DNA of 64,000 bases from Cryobacterium levicorallinum. GTDB lineage: Bacteria; Actinomycetota; Actinomycetes; Actinomycetales; Microbacteriaceae. A model generated the notes under the pieces. The model saw only the letters and a program-made list of their open reading frames with translations. It was not told the DNA's origin and did not search any database. This document shows, in pieces, positions 57,089 through 64,000 of this stretch. The stretch spans positions 124,001 to 188,000 of the forward strand of contig NZ_SOFE01000008.1 of assembly GCF_004402405.1 (NCBI RefSeq). Direction: 5' to 3'. A program made the position numbers and the translations under genes. Position 1 is the first letter of the stretch. Each line of letters begins with the position of its first letter.

Positions 57089-57558
57089 TCGAGGCCGCCA
57101 AATCGGGACACGATCTGCGTCGATGCCGCGGTCATCGGCACGCTCGCGCTCTGCTCGAGCGCGAGCAGGTCGGGCACGAGCGGCAGGGCGATGCCGATGC
57201 GCACGGTGACCGTCACGAGAGCCTGGCGGGTGAGGCATCGGCTCGGCCCACCGGAGCACTCGATCTGCACCTCGGCATCTCCGGCATCCAGTCCGTAGTC
57301 TTCGAGCGCGAAGGCCACGGCGCGCCGAGCGCGCTCGGTCGCCGTGGCCTGGTCCGGCGCCTGCACGTAGACCCTGGCTGCCTGCCGCGCGGCTCCCTCC
57401 ACGGCGAGCGCACCGCCCTGCAACGACGACAGGGCGAGCACGAGGTAGACCAGCGGAACCAGCAGGATCATTCCCGCCGTGATGAATTCCAGCGAGGCCG
57501 AACCGGCCTCACTTCCAGGCGCCCCGGAGCGACTACTCCAGCGTTTCGACCGCGGCAT
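57085..57558 (-). CDS. TadE-like minor pilin 2
   Basis: 157 aa from ATG 57558, starting 26 bases inside the previous gene. The pilin-like N-terminus is GSASLEFITAGMILLVPLVYLVLALSS (Glu at +5 of the mature form, then a hydrophobic helix). The extracellular part has one Cys pair (IECSGGPSRCLT). Probably processed by a prepilin peptidase and assembled with the Flp pilus. Confidence 0.85.
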   Translation of the reverse strand: MPRSKRWSSRSGAPGSEAGSASLEFITAGMILLVPLVYLVLALSSLQGGALAVEGAARQAARVYVQAPDQATATERARRAVAFALEDYGLDAGDAEVQIECSGGPSRCLTRQALVTVTVRIGIALPLVPDLLALEQSASVPMTAASTQIVSRFGGLE

Positions 57559-57955
57559 GCGCGACCACCTCCAGTCCGCGCGGGGCACCGAGCAGGCCCA
57601 TCAGTGGCAGCGGCGCCACCACCCGCACTTCGACGCTCGGGTAGTCGGCACGGGTGCCGTAGCGAGCGACCACATCGGTGGCATAGGTCAATCCGATGGC
57701 GGTCGTGATCAGATCGCGCGTTCGCGCAGCTCCGGCGGGCAGGCTGCTATCGGCGAGTGTGGCATAGCGGGCGCCCTCGGCCGCGGCATCGAGCACAGTG
57801 TTGCGAATGTGCAGCGCGAGCGCCAGCTGCATGACCATGAGCGTGAGAAAGGTCAGCAACGACACCACCATGACAAACTCGGCCACGGCGCTACCCGCCT
57901 CGTCGCGCAACTCGTGAAGGCGCAACCAGGCGAGCCGCCGCATCCGCTTATGCAT
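57533..57955 (-). CDS. TadE-like minor pilin 1
   Basis: 140 aa. A basic N-terminus is followed by DEAGSAVAEFVMVVSLLTFLTLMVMQ, the typical TadE start with Glu before the hydrophobic helix, and AAAEGARYATLA, another family motif. It starts 7 bases after the pilin gene and overlaps the next tadE gene, which suggests tight coupling. Confidence 0.88.
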   Translation of the reverse strand: MHKRMRRLAWLRLHELRDEAGSAVAEFVMVVSLLTFLTLMVMQLALALHIRNTVLDAAAEGARYATLADSSLPAGAARTRDLITTAIGLTYATDVVARYGTRADYPSVEVRVVAPLPLMGLLGAPRGLEVVAHAAVETLE

Positions 57956-57962
57956 GGGTCGG

Positions 57963-58139
57963 TCAGAAACTGCTGACGCGATCCATGGCCTGCTGGAAGA
58001 CCCCGCTGAGGGCCGGACCGGCGAGCCCCCAGATGATCAAAACCAAACCGGCCGTCATGAGCGTGATCAGCACCCAACCGGGCACGTCACCCGTCTCGTC
58101 GCGGAGCAGACCCTTGAGGCGAAGCATGATTCGGGACAT
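57963..58139 (-). CDS. Small Flp-pilin-like protein (DUF4244-like), 58 aa
   Basis: 58 aa from ATG 58139, RBS AGAAAAGAGA. LLRDETGDVPGWVLITLMTAGLVLIIWGLAG has the Flp layout of a short basic leader, a Gly cleavage point and a long helix, but Pro-Gly-Trp replaces the usual Ala-Glu-Tyr near the cleavage site. It occupies the pilin place of the operon and is presumably the major subunit. Confidence 0.8.
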   Translation of the reverse strand: MSRIMLRLKGLLRDETGDVPGWVLITLMTAGLVLIIWGLAGPALSGVFQQAMDRVSSF

Positions 58140-58183
58140 GGCATTCTCTTTTCTGGTGAGCGGAACGGTACCGGGCAGTGCGT

Positions 58184-59116
58184 TTAGAAGCCGGACTGCA
58201 GAACAACCAGGCCGGGAAATACAGCGAATAGAACGGTCATCGGCAAAATCAGAAAAACCAGCGGCACGAGCATGGCAACTTCCTTCTTGCCGGCCATCTC
58301 GAGTAGCGAGCGTTTCGTCTGGTCGCGGGAATCCTGGGCCTGCGCGCGCAACACCTCGGCGATCGGCGAGCCCCGGTCGAGAGCACCGGTGACCTGATCG
58401 ACAAATCGGGTCACCTCCGGCAACTGGATGCTCCGCGACAGCGCCAAGAGCGCCACCCCGAGCGGTACCCCCGCGTGCACCTCGGTGATCACCCCCGCGA
58501 ATTCTCGCGACAGCTCCCCCGAACTCGTGCGGGACACCCGCCGGATCGAATCCAGGATGCCTTCCCCCGCCGACAGCGAGAGGGTGAGAAATTCGAGAAT
58601 GGTCGGCAACTCGCTGCGCATGCGGGCCAACCGGGCGGTGGCGGCCCGTTGCAGGAGCCAGTCCCGCAACACGGCGCCACCGATTCCCGCCACGAACGGC
58701 ACTACCACGCGCGCCGGCCACGGCAGTTCCGGCAGGGTGACGATGGTGATCACCGTGCCGGCGGCAAAGGCGAGAAGCGCCCAGACCAGTTGCACCGAGC
58801 GAAACTCCAGCGCGGTCTTCGCCGAGCCTGACTGGTGGAGCCGGCGCGCGATGAACTCGCTGCCGCCGAGCAGGTTCGACAACCCGCGGGTGAGCGCCCC
58901 GAACAGCGGCGCAAACAGGCTGCCCAGCACAGGAATCGGGTTGACGGTTTTTCGGGCGACGATGCTGCGGGCTTCGGCGGAGACGTCGAGAATGTACGGC
59001 ACGACCCGATCGATCAGACGGGGCCGGGTCAGCCGCGGCGTCAGGCTCACGAGCGACCACAGCCCCACACCGAGACCGCTGCCGCAGAGGACGGCCCAGC
59101 CCAGGCTCGCGCTCAT
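58184..59116 (-). CDS. tadC: TadC-like type II/IV secretion F-domain protein
   Basis: 310 aa from ATG 59116; GTG 59125 is possible. Membrane helices lie near residues 5-25, 95-135, and at the C-terminus (VPLVFLILPMTVLFAVFPGLVVLQ). The central T2SSF domain carries ILEFLTLSLSAGEGILDSIRR and SPIAEVLRAQAQDSRD. It is an inner-membrane platform subunit for pilus assembly, partnered with TadB and driven by TadA. Confidence 0.9.
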   Translation of the reverse strand: MSASLGWAVLCGSGLGVGLWSLVSLTPRLTRPRLIDRVVPYILDVSAEARSIVARKTVNPIPVLGSLFAPLFGALTRGLSNLLGGSEFIARRLHQSGSAKTALEFRSVQLVWALLAFAAGTVITIVTLPELPWPARVVVPFVAGIGGAVLRDWLLQRAATARLARMRSELPTILEFLTLSLSAGEGILDSIRRVSRTSSGELSREFAGVITEVHAGVPLGVALLALSRSIQLPEVTRFVDQVTGALDRGSPIAEVLRAQAQDSRDQTKRSLLEMAGKKEVAMLVPLVFLILPMTVLFAVFPGLVVLQSGF

Positions 59117-59132
59117 GGCCTGCACCCGCCGG

Positions 59133-59996
59133 CTACGCGAACCATCGGCGTTCCTCCGGCAGCCGGCCGAGCGCGAGCATGACCCGGTAGGCCACGATTG
59201 ACAGGGCCAGGCCGCTCGCGATCACGGCGACGCCAGCCGGCGAGTTGTAGGCGACGGCAGCCTCCGGGCGGGACGCGAGCAGCACCAGGATAATCCACGG
59301 TGCGGCCACCCCCAGTCGAGCCGCATTGACGACCCAGGACTGCCGCGCCTCAACTTCGAGCCGTACCGCGGCATCCTGCCGTAGCCAGGCTGCGAGGCTG
59401 CGCAGCACCACGGTGAGGTCGCTTCCACCCACTTCCCGGGCCATGCGCAGGGTTTCCAGGATGCGATCGGCGACCGGATCGGCGAGGGAGCGTTTGAGTT
59501 CGTCGACGCAGTAGCTGAAATTGCCGGTGGCCCGGTACTCCCGCTCGAACTGGGCAAACGCCGTGCGGGTGGCCACCGGTCCGGCCTGAGCGAGGCTACT
59601 CACGCTGTCGGGCAGGGCCAGCCCGGAACGCAGTGCCGACACGAGATGGTCGACGACATCGGGCCAGACCGTGCGATTGGCCCGGCGCCGGGCCGCGGCC
59701 CGCCACGAGACGATCAGCCACGGCAGCAGCACTCCGACCAGTCCGGCGACGGCGCTCAGGGCCTGTACGGCGAACAGGCCCTGCATCAGGGCAGCGGATG
59801 CCACACCCACGATCGTCGACACCGCCAGGAACGCCGACACCGGCACTGACCGCAGCCCGCCCTGAACCAGGCGCACCCGCATCCGCTCCCCGGCGCCCGC
59901 CCGGCCTCCCGCGGATACAGCGCCGGCCGGCCAGAGAAACGGCGCCAGCAGCAGCACGAGCCCACTCCCGAGCAGGCACCCCAGCACGAGAGTCAT
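59133..59996 (-). CDS. tadB: TadB-like type II/IV secretion F-domain protein
   Basis: 287 aa. Two N-terminal membrane helices, a T2SSF domain (WPDVVDHLVSALRSGLALPDSVSSLAQ; AREVGGSDLTVVLRSLAAWLRQDAAVR), and two C-terminal helices. ATGA overlap with tadA. It anchors the pilus machine with TadC. Confidence 0.9.
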   Translation of the reverse strand: MTLVLGCLLGSGLVLLLAPFLWPAGAVSAGGRAGAGERMRVRLVQGGLRSVPVSAFLAVSTIVGVASAALMQGLFAVQALSAVAGLVGVLLPWLIVSWRAAARRRANRTVWPDVVDHLVSALRSGLALPDSVSSLAQAGPVATRTAFAQFEREYRATGNFSYCVDELKRSLADPVADRILETLRMAREVGGSDLTVVLRSLAAWLRQDAAVRLEVEARQSWVVNAARLGVAAPWIILVLLASRPEAAVAYNSPAGVAVIASGLALSIVAYRVMLALGRLPEERRWFA

Positions 59997-61225
59997 GCGG
60001 CACCCTGCCGCAACACCAGTGCCGGGTCGACGCCGGCGGCACGAAATTTGGCGAGCTTGGTGGGATGCGAGCCGGTCGGCTCGAGGTGCCCGTGCGGGGA
60101 CAGAAACAGGGGGCTCGCCTCGATCGTCGAGCCGGCCAGTTGGCCGCTCGGCGCAATGATCTCGGTGACCCGGCGACGGCCGTGCCGATCAATCTCGCAG
60201 TGCACCACGATGTCGATGCAGCCGGCCACCGTCGGCAGCACGAACGACGAGTCGATGTTGCGGCCGGCCAGCAGCGGCAGGGTGGAGAGCTTGGCCAGCG
60301 CGTCCCTGGCACTGTTGGCATGAATCGAGCACATTCCGGGGAGCCCGCTATTAAGGGCGATCAGCAGGTCGAGGCTTTCAGCCTCGCGCACCTCACCGAC
60401 CACTAGCCGGTCGGGCCGCATGCGCAGGGATTCCTTGATCAGGCGGCGCAGGGTGATTTCGCCGGTGCCCTCGAGGCTGGGCTGCCGGCACTGCATCGCG
60501 ACGACGTCTCGTGCCGACAGATCGAGTTCGAAGGTCTCCTCGACGGTCACGATGCGCTCACCCGGCCGCGTCGACGAGAGCAAGGCGTTCAGCATCGTGG
60601 TCTTGCCGGTCTGGGTGGCGCCGGAGACCAGAATATTCTGGCCGCCGAGCACGCAGATCCGCAGAAAATCGGCGGCCTGCTGGGTGAGTGAGCCGAGCCC
60701 GACGAGCTGGTTCAGATCGCGAATACGCCGGGTGAACTTGCGGATGTTCACCGCCCAATATTTTCGCGTTATATCTGGGATCACGACGTGAAGTCGGGAA
60801 CCGTCCGGTAGCGAGGCGTCGACGAACGGCGACAAGAGGTCGACTCGGCGACCGGACGCCTGCAGCATCCGCTCAACGAGGTCGCGCACGTCCTGCTCGC
60901 CGAGCAGCAGCGTGGTCAGCTCTGGGACCCCGTCGCGGGCGACGAATACCCGGGCCGGCCCATTGATCCAAATCTCTTCGATCTCCGGATCATCCAGAAA
61001 CGGCTGCAAGACGCCGAAACCGGTCAGCGCGGCCACAACCTCGCGGGCGGCCTGGTGCTCGTCGGCGATCATCGGCGCGAGCCCGCTGAGCGCCCGCTCG
61101 CTGTACCGGCGCAGTTCGTCGCGCACGTACTGCTCGACCAGCGCGTTATTGGCCGCCAGGTCGACGCCCTCGCGGCGCACCCGCGATCGCACTTGCTCTG
61201 TGATGATACGAACGGCTTCGGTCAT
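59993..61225 (-). CDS. tadA: TadA/CpaF-type pilus assembly ATPase
   Basis: 410 aa. The N-terminal helical domain is followed by the secretion ATPase core: Walker A GATQTGKTTMLNALL, Asp box VTVEETFELDL, Walker B MRPDRLVVGEVREAE and the His box SGLPGMCSIHANSARDAL. It powers extension of Flp pili. It is first in the operon. The CpaE/Ssd-like gene often found just upstream in actinobacteria is missing. Confidence 0.93.
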   Translation of the reverse strand: MTEAVRIITEQVRSRVRREGVDLAANNALVEQYVRDELRRYSERALSGLAPMIADEHQAAREVVAALTGFGVLQPFLDDPEIEEIWINGPARVFVARDGVPELTTLLLGEQDVRDLVERMLQASGRRVDLLSPFVDASLPDGSRLHVVIPDITRKYWAVNIRKFTRRIRDLNQLVGLGSLTQQAADFLRICVLGGQNILVSGATQTGKTTMLNALLSSTRPGERIVTVEETFELDLSARDVVAMQCRQPSLEGTGEITLRRLIKESLRMRPDRLVVGEVREAESLDLLIALNSGLPGMCSIHANSARDALAKLSTLPLLAGRNIDSSFVLPTVAGCIDIVVHCEIDRHGRRRVTEIIAPSGQLAGSTIEASPLFLSPHGHLEPTGSHPTKLAKFRAAGVDPALVLRQGAA

Positions 61226-61263
61226 CCCCGTATAATGGCCTCATTTGCCGTTCTGCGTATAAG

Positions 61264-61272
61264 TTATCCACA
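61264..61272 (+). promoter_or_regulatory. DnaA box upstream of the tad operon
   Basis: TTATCCACA matches the DnaA-box consensus exactly. It is a single copy 39 bp upstream of the tadA ATG, so a replication origin is not implied. Confidence 0.4.
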
Positions 61273-61301
61273 GGGCTTGTTTTTAGGTGCCCCGAGCCCC
61301 A

Positions 61302-61337
61302 AAAATGGTCGCAACGGATGCCGGGCATCCGTTGCGA
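61302..61337 (-). terminator. Terminator of the hydroxybutyrate dehydrogenase gene, built from the GGATGC palindrome (copy 2)
   Basis: TCGCAACGGATGC (61309-61321) and GCATCCGTTGCGA (61325-61337) pair perfectly over 13 bp. On the minus strand the stem is followed by CCATTTTT. The core repeats the palindrome at 19593-19613. Confidence 0.85.
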
Positions 61338-61358
61338 TTATCAGCGATCGACCCAGCG

Positions 61359-62189
61359 TCAGCGCGCTGACCAGCCGCCGTCCATCGTGTAGCTCGACCC
61401 GGTGACCATGGCAGCATCGTCGGAGGCGAGCCAGGCCACGAGCGACCCGACCTCGGCTGGTTCAACCAGTCGTTTGATCGCGCTCTCGGTGAGCATGATC
61501 TTGCTGAGCACCTCGGCCTCCGGAATACCGTGCACCAGAGCCTGGTCGGTGATCTGCTTCTCGACCAGGGGGGTGCGCACGTAACCGGGGGCCACGCAGT
61601 TGCTCGTCACTCCGTGCGCCCCGCCCTCGAGGGCGGTCACCTTGGACAGGCCTTCAAGCCCGTGCTTGGCCGAGACATAGGCACTCTTGAACGGCGAGGC
61701 ACGAATGCCGTGCACCGAGGACACGTTGATGATGCGCCCAAAGTTCGCCGCGTACATCTGCGGCAGTACGGCCCGAATCAACAGGAACGGGGCCTCCAGC
61801 ATAAGCGTGAGAATGTTGTGAAAATCGGCCGGATTGAAGTCCTGGATCGGATTGATCCGCTGAATTCCCGCGTTATTGACCAGAATGTCGACGCCGTCGA
61901 GAGCAGTGGCAAGAGCGTTATCGGTGAGGGCCTCGGTGGCCATCAGGTTGACGGTCCAGATTGATCCACCGACCTCCTCGGCCAGGGCGGTCGCCTCCGC
62001 TGTGTCGATGTCGGCGACGACGACGTGCGCGCCCCGAGCGGCGAGCGTTCGAACGACGGCCGCGCCGATTCCGCTCGCCCCGCCGGTGACGAAGGCGCGA
62101 CGACCGGCGAGGGGCTGGCTCAGGGTTCGAACGGAGACGCTGCTGGCAAGGAAGGTGTTGGCGCTGACGGCGTCGGTGAGATCAGTCAT
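61359..62189 (-). CDS. 3-hydroxybutyrate dehydrogenase (SDR family)
   Basis: 276 aa from ATG 62189, RBS AAAAGGAA. The NAD motif TGGASGIG is near residue 36; NNAG, the catalytic Ser (NVSSVHG), and YVSAKHG are present. SVHGIRASPFKSAYVSAKHG and APGYVRTPLVEKQITDQA are typical of D-3-hydroxybutyrate dehydrogenase, which interconverts 3-hydroxybutyrate and acetoacetate. The symporter gene upstream on the same strand may import the substrate. Confidence 0.87.
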   Translation of the reverse strand: MTDLTDAVSANTFLASSVSVRTLSQPLAGRRAFVTGGASGIGAAVVRTLAARGAHVVVADIDTAEATALAEEVGGSIWTVNLMATEALTDNALATALDGVDILVNNAGIQRINPIQDFNPADFHNILTLMLEAPFLLIRAVLPQMYAANFGRIINVSSVHGIRASPFKSAYVSAKHGLEGLSKVTALEGGAHGVTSNCVAPGYVRTPLVEKQITDQALVHGIPEAEVLSKIMLTESAIKRLVEPAEVGSLVAWLASDDAAMVTGSSYTMDGGWSAR

Positions 62190-62229
62190 TTGGTTCCTTT
62201 TGGTTGCGCGATCGCTGCAGGGTGGGTCG

Positions 62230-62266
62230 GTCTGAGGCGGGGCACCCACGGCGCCCCACCTCAGAC
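62230..62266. terminator. Long hairpin between the MHS symporter and dehydrogenase genes
   Basis: GTCTGAGGCGGGGC (62230-62243) pairs with GCCCCACCTCAGAC (62253-62266), one mismatch in 14. No T run follows, so it may be a partial terminator or an mRNA-processing or stabilising hairpin that sets the ratio of the two products. Confidence 0.65.
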
Positions 62267-62286
62267 GATCGAATGAGTTGAGCCGG

Positions 62287-63693
62287 TCAGTTGCCGGAGG
62301 AGGCGGGCTCGAGCCCATGCTTGCGGGCATCGACCGCGTCGACCTCGCGCAGCGATGCCCCCTTGGTCTCCTTCAGGGTGACGACGGCGACCACGGTGAT
62401 CGCGCAGGCGATCATGATGTAGATCGCGACGGGAACCCACGTGTTGTACTGCTGCAGCAGCGCGGCGGCAATGATCGGCGCCATCGACCCGGCCAGAATC
62501 GACGTGACCTGGTAGCCGAGTGATACCCCGGAGTAGCGCATCCGAGTCGGGAACATTTCGCTCATGATCGCGGGCTGACCGGCATACATCAGGGCGTGGA
62601 AGCAGAGCCCGACCGTGACGGCGAGAATGATGAGCACCGGGTTCAGCGTGTCGAACATGGGGAAGGCGAAGAATGCCCAGCTGGCACCTAGCACGGCACC
62701 GGCGAGGTAGACGGGCTTACGGCCGAGGCGGTCCGAAAGGCGGCCGACCTGCGGAATCACGATGAAGTGCACGACGTGGGCGATCAGCAGGGCGATCAGC
62801 AGCTGGCCCGTGTCGTACTCGTGCACCGTCTTCAAATAGACGATCGAGAAACTCACGATGATGTAGTACAGGATGTTTTCGGCGAAGCGCAGACCCATGG
62901 CTCCGAGGATTCCCTTGGGGTACTTCTTCACGACCTCGAGCACGCCATAGTTGACGGCCTTCTCGGCCTCAACCTGGGCACGGGCCTCAAGAAAGATCGG
63001 GGCTTCGCTGACGTGGGTGCGAATGTAGTAGCCGATCACGACGATGATCGCGGAGAGCCAGAACGCCACACGCCAGCCCCAGCTGAGGAACTGCTCGGGC
63101 GGAAGGAGCCAGGTCATGGTCAGCAGCACGAGGGTGGCGAGCAGGTTGCCCACCGGAACGGCGGCCTGCGGCCAGCTTGACCAGAAGCCACGCGACGCGT
63201 TCGGGCTGTGCTCGGCGACGAGCAGAACGGCGCCGCCCCACTCGCCACCGACGGCGAAGCCCTGGATGAAGCGGAGGGCCACGAGCAGCGCGGGGGCCCA
63301 GTAGCCGATGGTGTCGAAGCCGGGCAGGCAGCCCATGAGGAAGGTGGCGGCACCAACCATGATGATCGTCACCTGCAGGGTGTGCTTGCGACCGAGTTTG
63401 TCACCGATCTGGCCGAACACGATGCCGCCCAAAGGCCGCGCAATGAACCCGACGGCGTAGGTGAGGAAGGCGGCGATAATGCCGTCCAGCTCACTGCCGG
63501 CGTTCGGGAAGAAGACCGTGCCGAAGACCAGGCTCGCGGCCGTGGCATAGAGAAAGAACTCATACCATTCCACGACCGTGCCCACCATCGACGCGGCGAC
63601 GATCTTCTTGAGGCCGGACTTTTCAGTTTCGCTGCCGGCGGTTGGCGTGGTCTTACCGGAATCGGCAGCCCCAACGCGTTGATTGACACTCAT
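62287..63693 (-). CDS. MFS transporter, metabolite:H+ symporter (MHS/ProP-KgtP) family
   Basis: 468 aa from ATG 63693. Twelve helices; the family motifs are SMVGTVVEWYEFFLYATAAS at the start, RPLGGIVFGQIGDKLGRK, RFIQGFAVGGEWGGA and GRLSDRLGRKP. Members import organic acids or betaines with protons. Position before a hydroxybutyrate dehydrogenase suggests 3-hydroxybutyrate or a similar acid. Divergent from a LysR gene that probably controls it. Confidence 0.9.
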   Translation of the reverse strand: MSVNQRVGAADSGKTTPTAGSETEKSGLKKIVAASMVGTVVEWYEFFLYATAASLVFGTVFFPNAGSELDGIIAAFLTYAVGFIARPLGGIVFGQIGDKLGRKHTLQVTIIMVGAATFLMGCLPGFDTIGYWAPALLVALRFIQGFAVGGEWGGAVLLVAEHSPNASRGFWSSWPQAAVPVGNLLATLVLLTMTWLLPPEQFLSWGWRVAFWLSAIIVVIGYYIRTHVSEAPIFLEARAQVEAEKAVNYGVLEVVKKYPKGILGAMGLRFAENILYYIIVSFSIVYLKTVHEYDTGQLLIALLIAHVVHFIVIPQVGRLSDRLGRKPVYLAGAVLGASWAFFAFPMFDTLNPVLIILAVTVGLCFHALMYAGQPAIMSEMFPTRMRYSGVSLGYQVTSILAGSMAPIIAAALLQQYNTWVPVAIYIMIACAITVVAVVTLKETKGASLREVDAVDARKHGLEPASSGN

Positions 63694-63852
63694 TGTCTGT
63701 CTCCTTTGTGTCGTCAATGACACGTGCTGTGCGGTGAGAAGTGCGCGGAAGATTTCGGCCGCCTGGCTGAAGCACGACCTGACTGAGTATTCCCGCAGGA
63801 CGGCCGGGCAACAAGAGTCAAAATGACAGAGCGCGTGTGCATAATTGCAGAT

Positions 63853-64000
63853 ATGACCTTTGAACCGGCTGGTACCGACCCACACCCCGATGATCTGCTG
63901 ATCTTTCTGGCCGTTGCCCGCACCGGGCGTTTCACGACCGCCGCCGAGGGCCTGGGCCTCAACCACACCACGGTGTCCCGGCGGATCGCCGCTCTGGAGA
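63853..64000 (+). CDS. LysR-family transcriptional regulator (5' part only)
   Basis: ATG 63853; 49 codons to the window end. DLLIFLAVARTGRFTTAAEGLGLNHTTVSRRIAALE is the N-terminal LysR helix-turn-helix (here given as two motifs: FLAVARTGRFTTAAEGLG and NHTTVSRRIAALE). It is divergent from the MHS symporter across 159 bp and is likely its regulator. Confidence 0.85.
   Translation, partial: MTFEPAGTDPHPDDLLIFLAVARTGRFTTAAEGLGLNHTTVSRRIAALE

Overview
The window is high-GC DNA from an actinobacterium, most likely a member of the Microbacteriaceae; no rRNA is present, so this is an inference. Supporting signs are the order prfB-ftsE-ftsX-smpB-ssrA, a tmRNA tag ending in ALAA, an NsrR with Asp8 and three cysteines, an F420-type reductase, a LAxTG (sortase E type) surface protein and an actinobacterial tad cluster. 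Genes are packed, with many 4-base ATGA/GTGA overlaps and frequent GTG starts. The heptamer GCATCCG/CGGATGC recurs throughout, including between genes.

Layout. 1-3.3 kb: an MMPL exporter (3' end outside the window) whose C-terminus continues into a degenerate ABC-ATPase-like domain, with its TetR repressor and a tandem operator. 3.3-9.7 kb: small proteins, a GH15 glycosidase, a biotin ECF transporter (bioY-bioM-bioN), an FKBP lipoprotein and a DUF1801 protein that seems to start at CTG. 9.7-18.4 kb: a galactoside operon (GH42 beta-galactosidase, two ABC permeases, binding protein, GH36 alpha-galactosidase) divergent from a LacI regulator, with two identical 18-bp operators between them. 18.5-21.9 kb: a glycine betaine ABC transporter. 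22.2-26.1 kb: a DctA-type carboxylate symporter divergent from a CitA/DcuS-type two-component system. 26.1-28.2 kb: two crotonase-fold enzymes of valine/fatty-acid catabolism.

28.3-31.4 kb is the most accessory part: a repeat-containing sortase-type surface protein, a frameshifted hicA beside an intact hicB, an orphan HTH protein and tRNA-Lys. 31.5-37.8 kb: histidinol phosphatase with a (AGC)10 tract, a TRIC/UPF0126 protein, NsrR with flavohemoprotein Hmp, a CYTH-CHAD protein and a TerC protein. 37.9-47.1 kb: a form I carbon monoxide dehydrogenase cluster (coxM-S-L, an XdhC/CoxI-YHS fusion, coxD, coxE, coxG, coxF), followed by a PIG-L deacetylase. 48.0-52.3 kb: tmRNA, smpB, ftsX, ftsE (with a long extension) and prfB. 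52.5-56.3 kb: an MFS transporter, a deazaflavin-dependent reductase, a pentapeptide protein, an EamA transporter and a small Cys-rich protein. 56.6-61.2 kb: a tad pilus operon. 61.3-64 kb: 3-hydroxybutyrate dehydrogenase, an MHS-family symporter and the start of a divergent LysR regulator.

No CRISPR array, prophage or complete insertion sequence was seen. The strongest candidates for something undescribed are a 62-bp palindromic element present twice, each copy directly after a stop codon and with compensatory base changes in its stem; the AACGGATGC-N3-GCATCCGTT palindromes together with the heptamer enrichment; the CoxI-YHS fusion inside the CO dehydrogenase cluster; and the MMPL/pseudo-ABC fusion.
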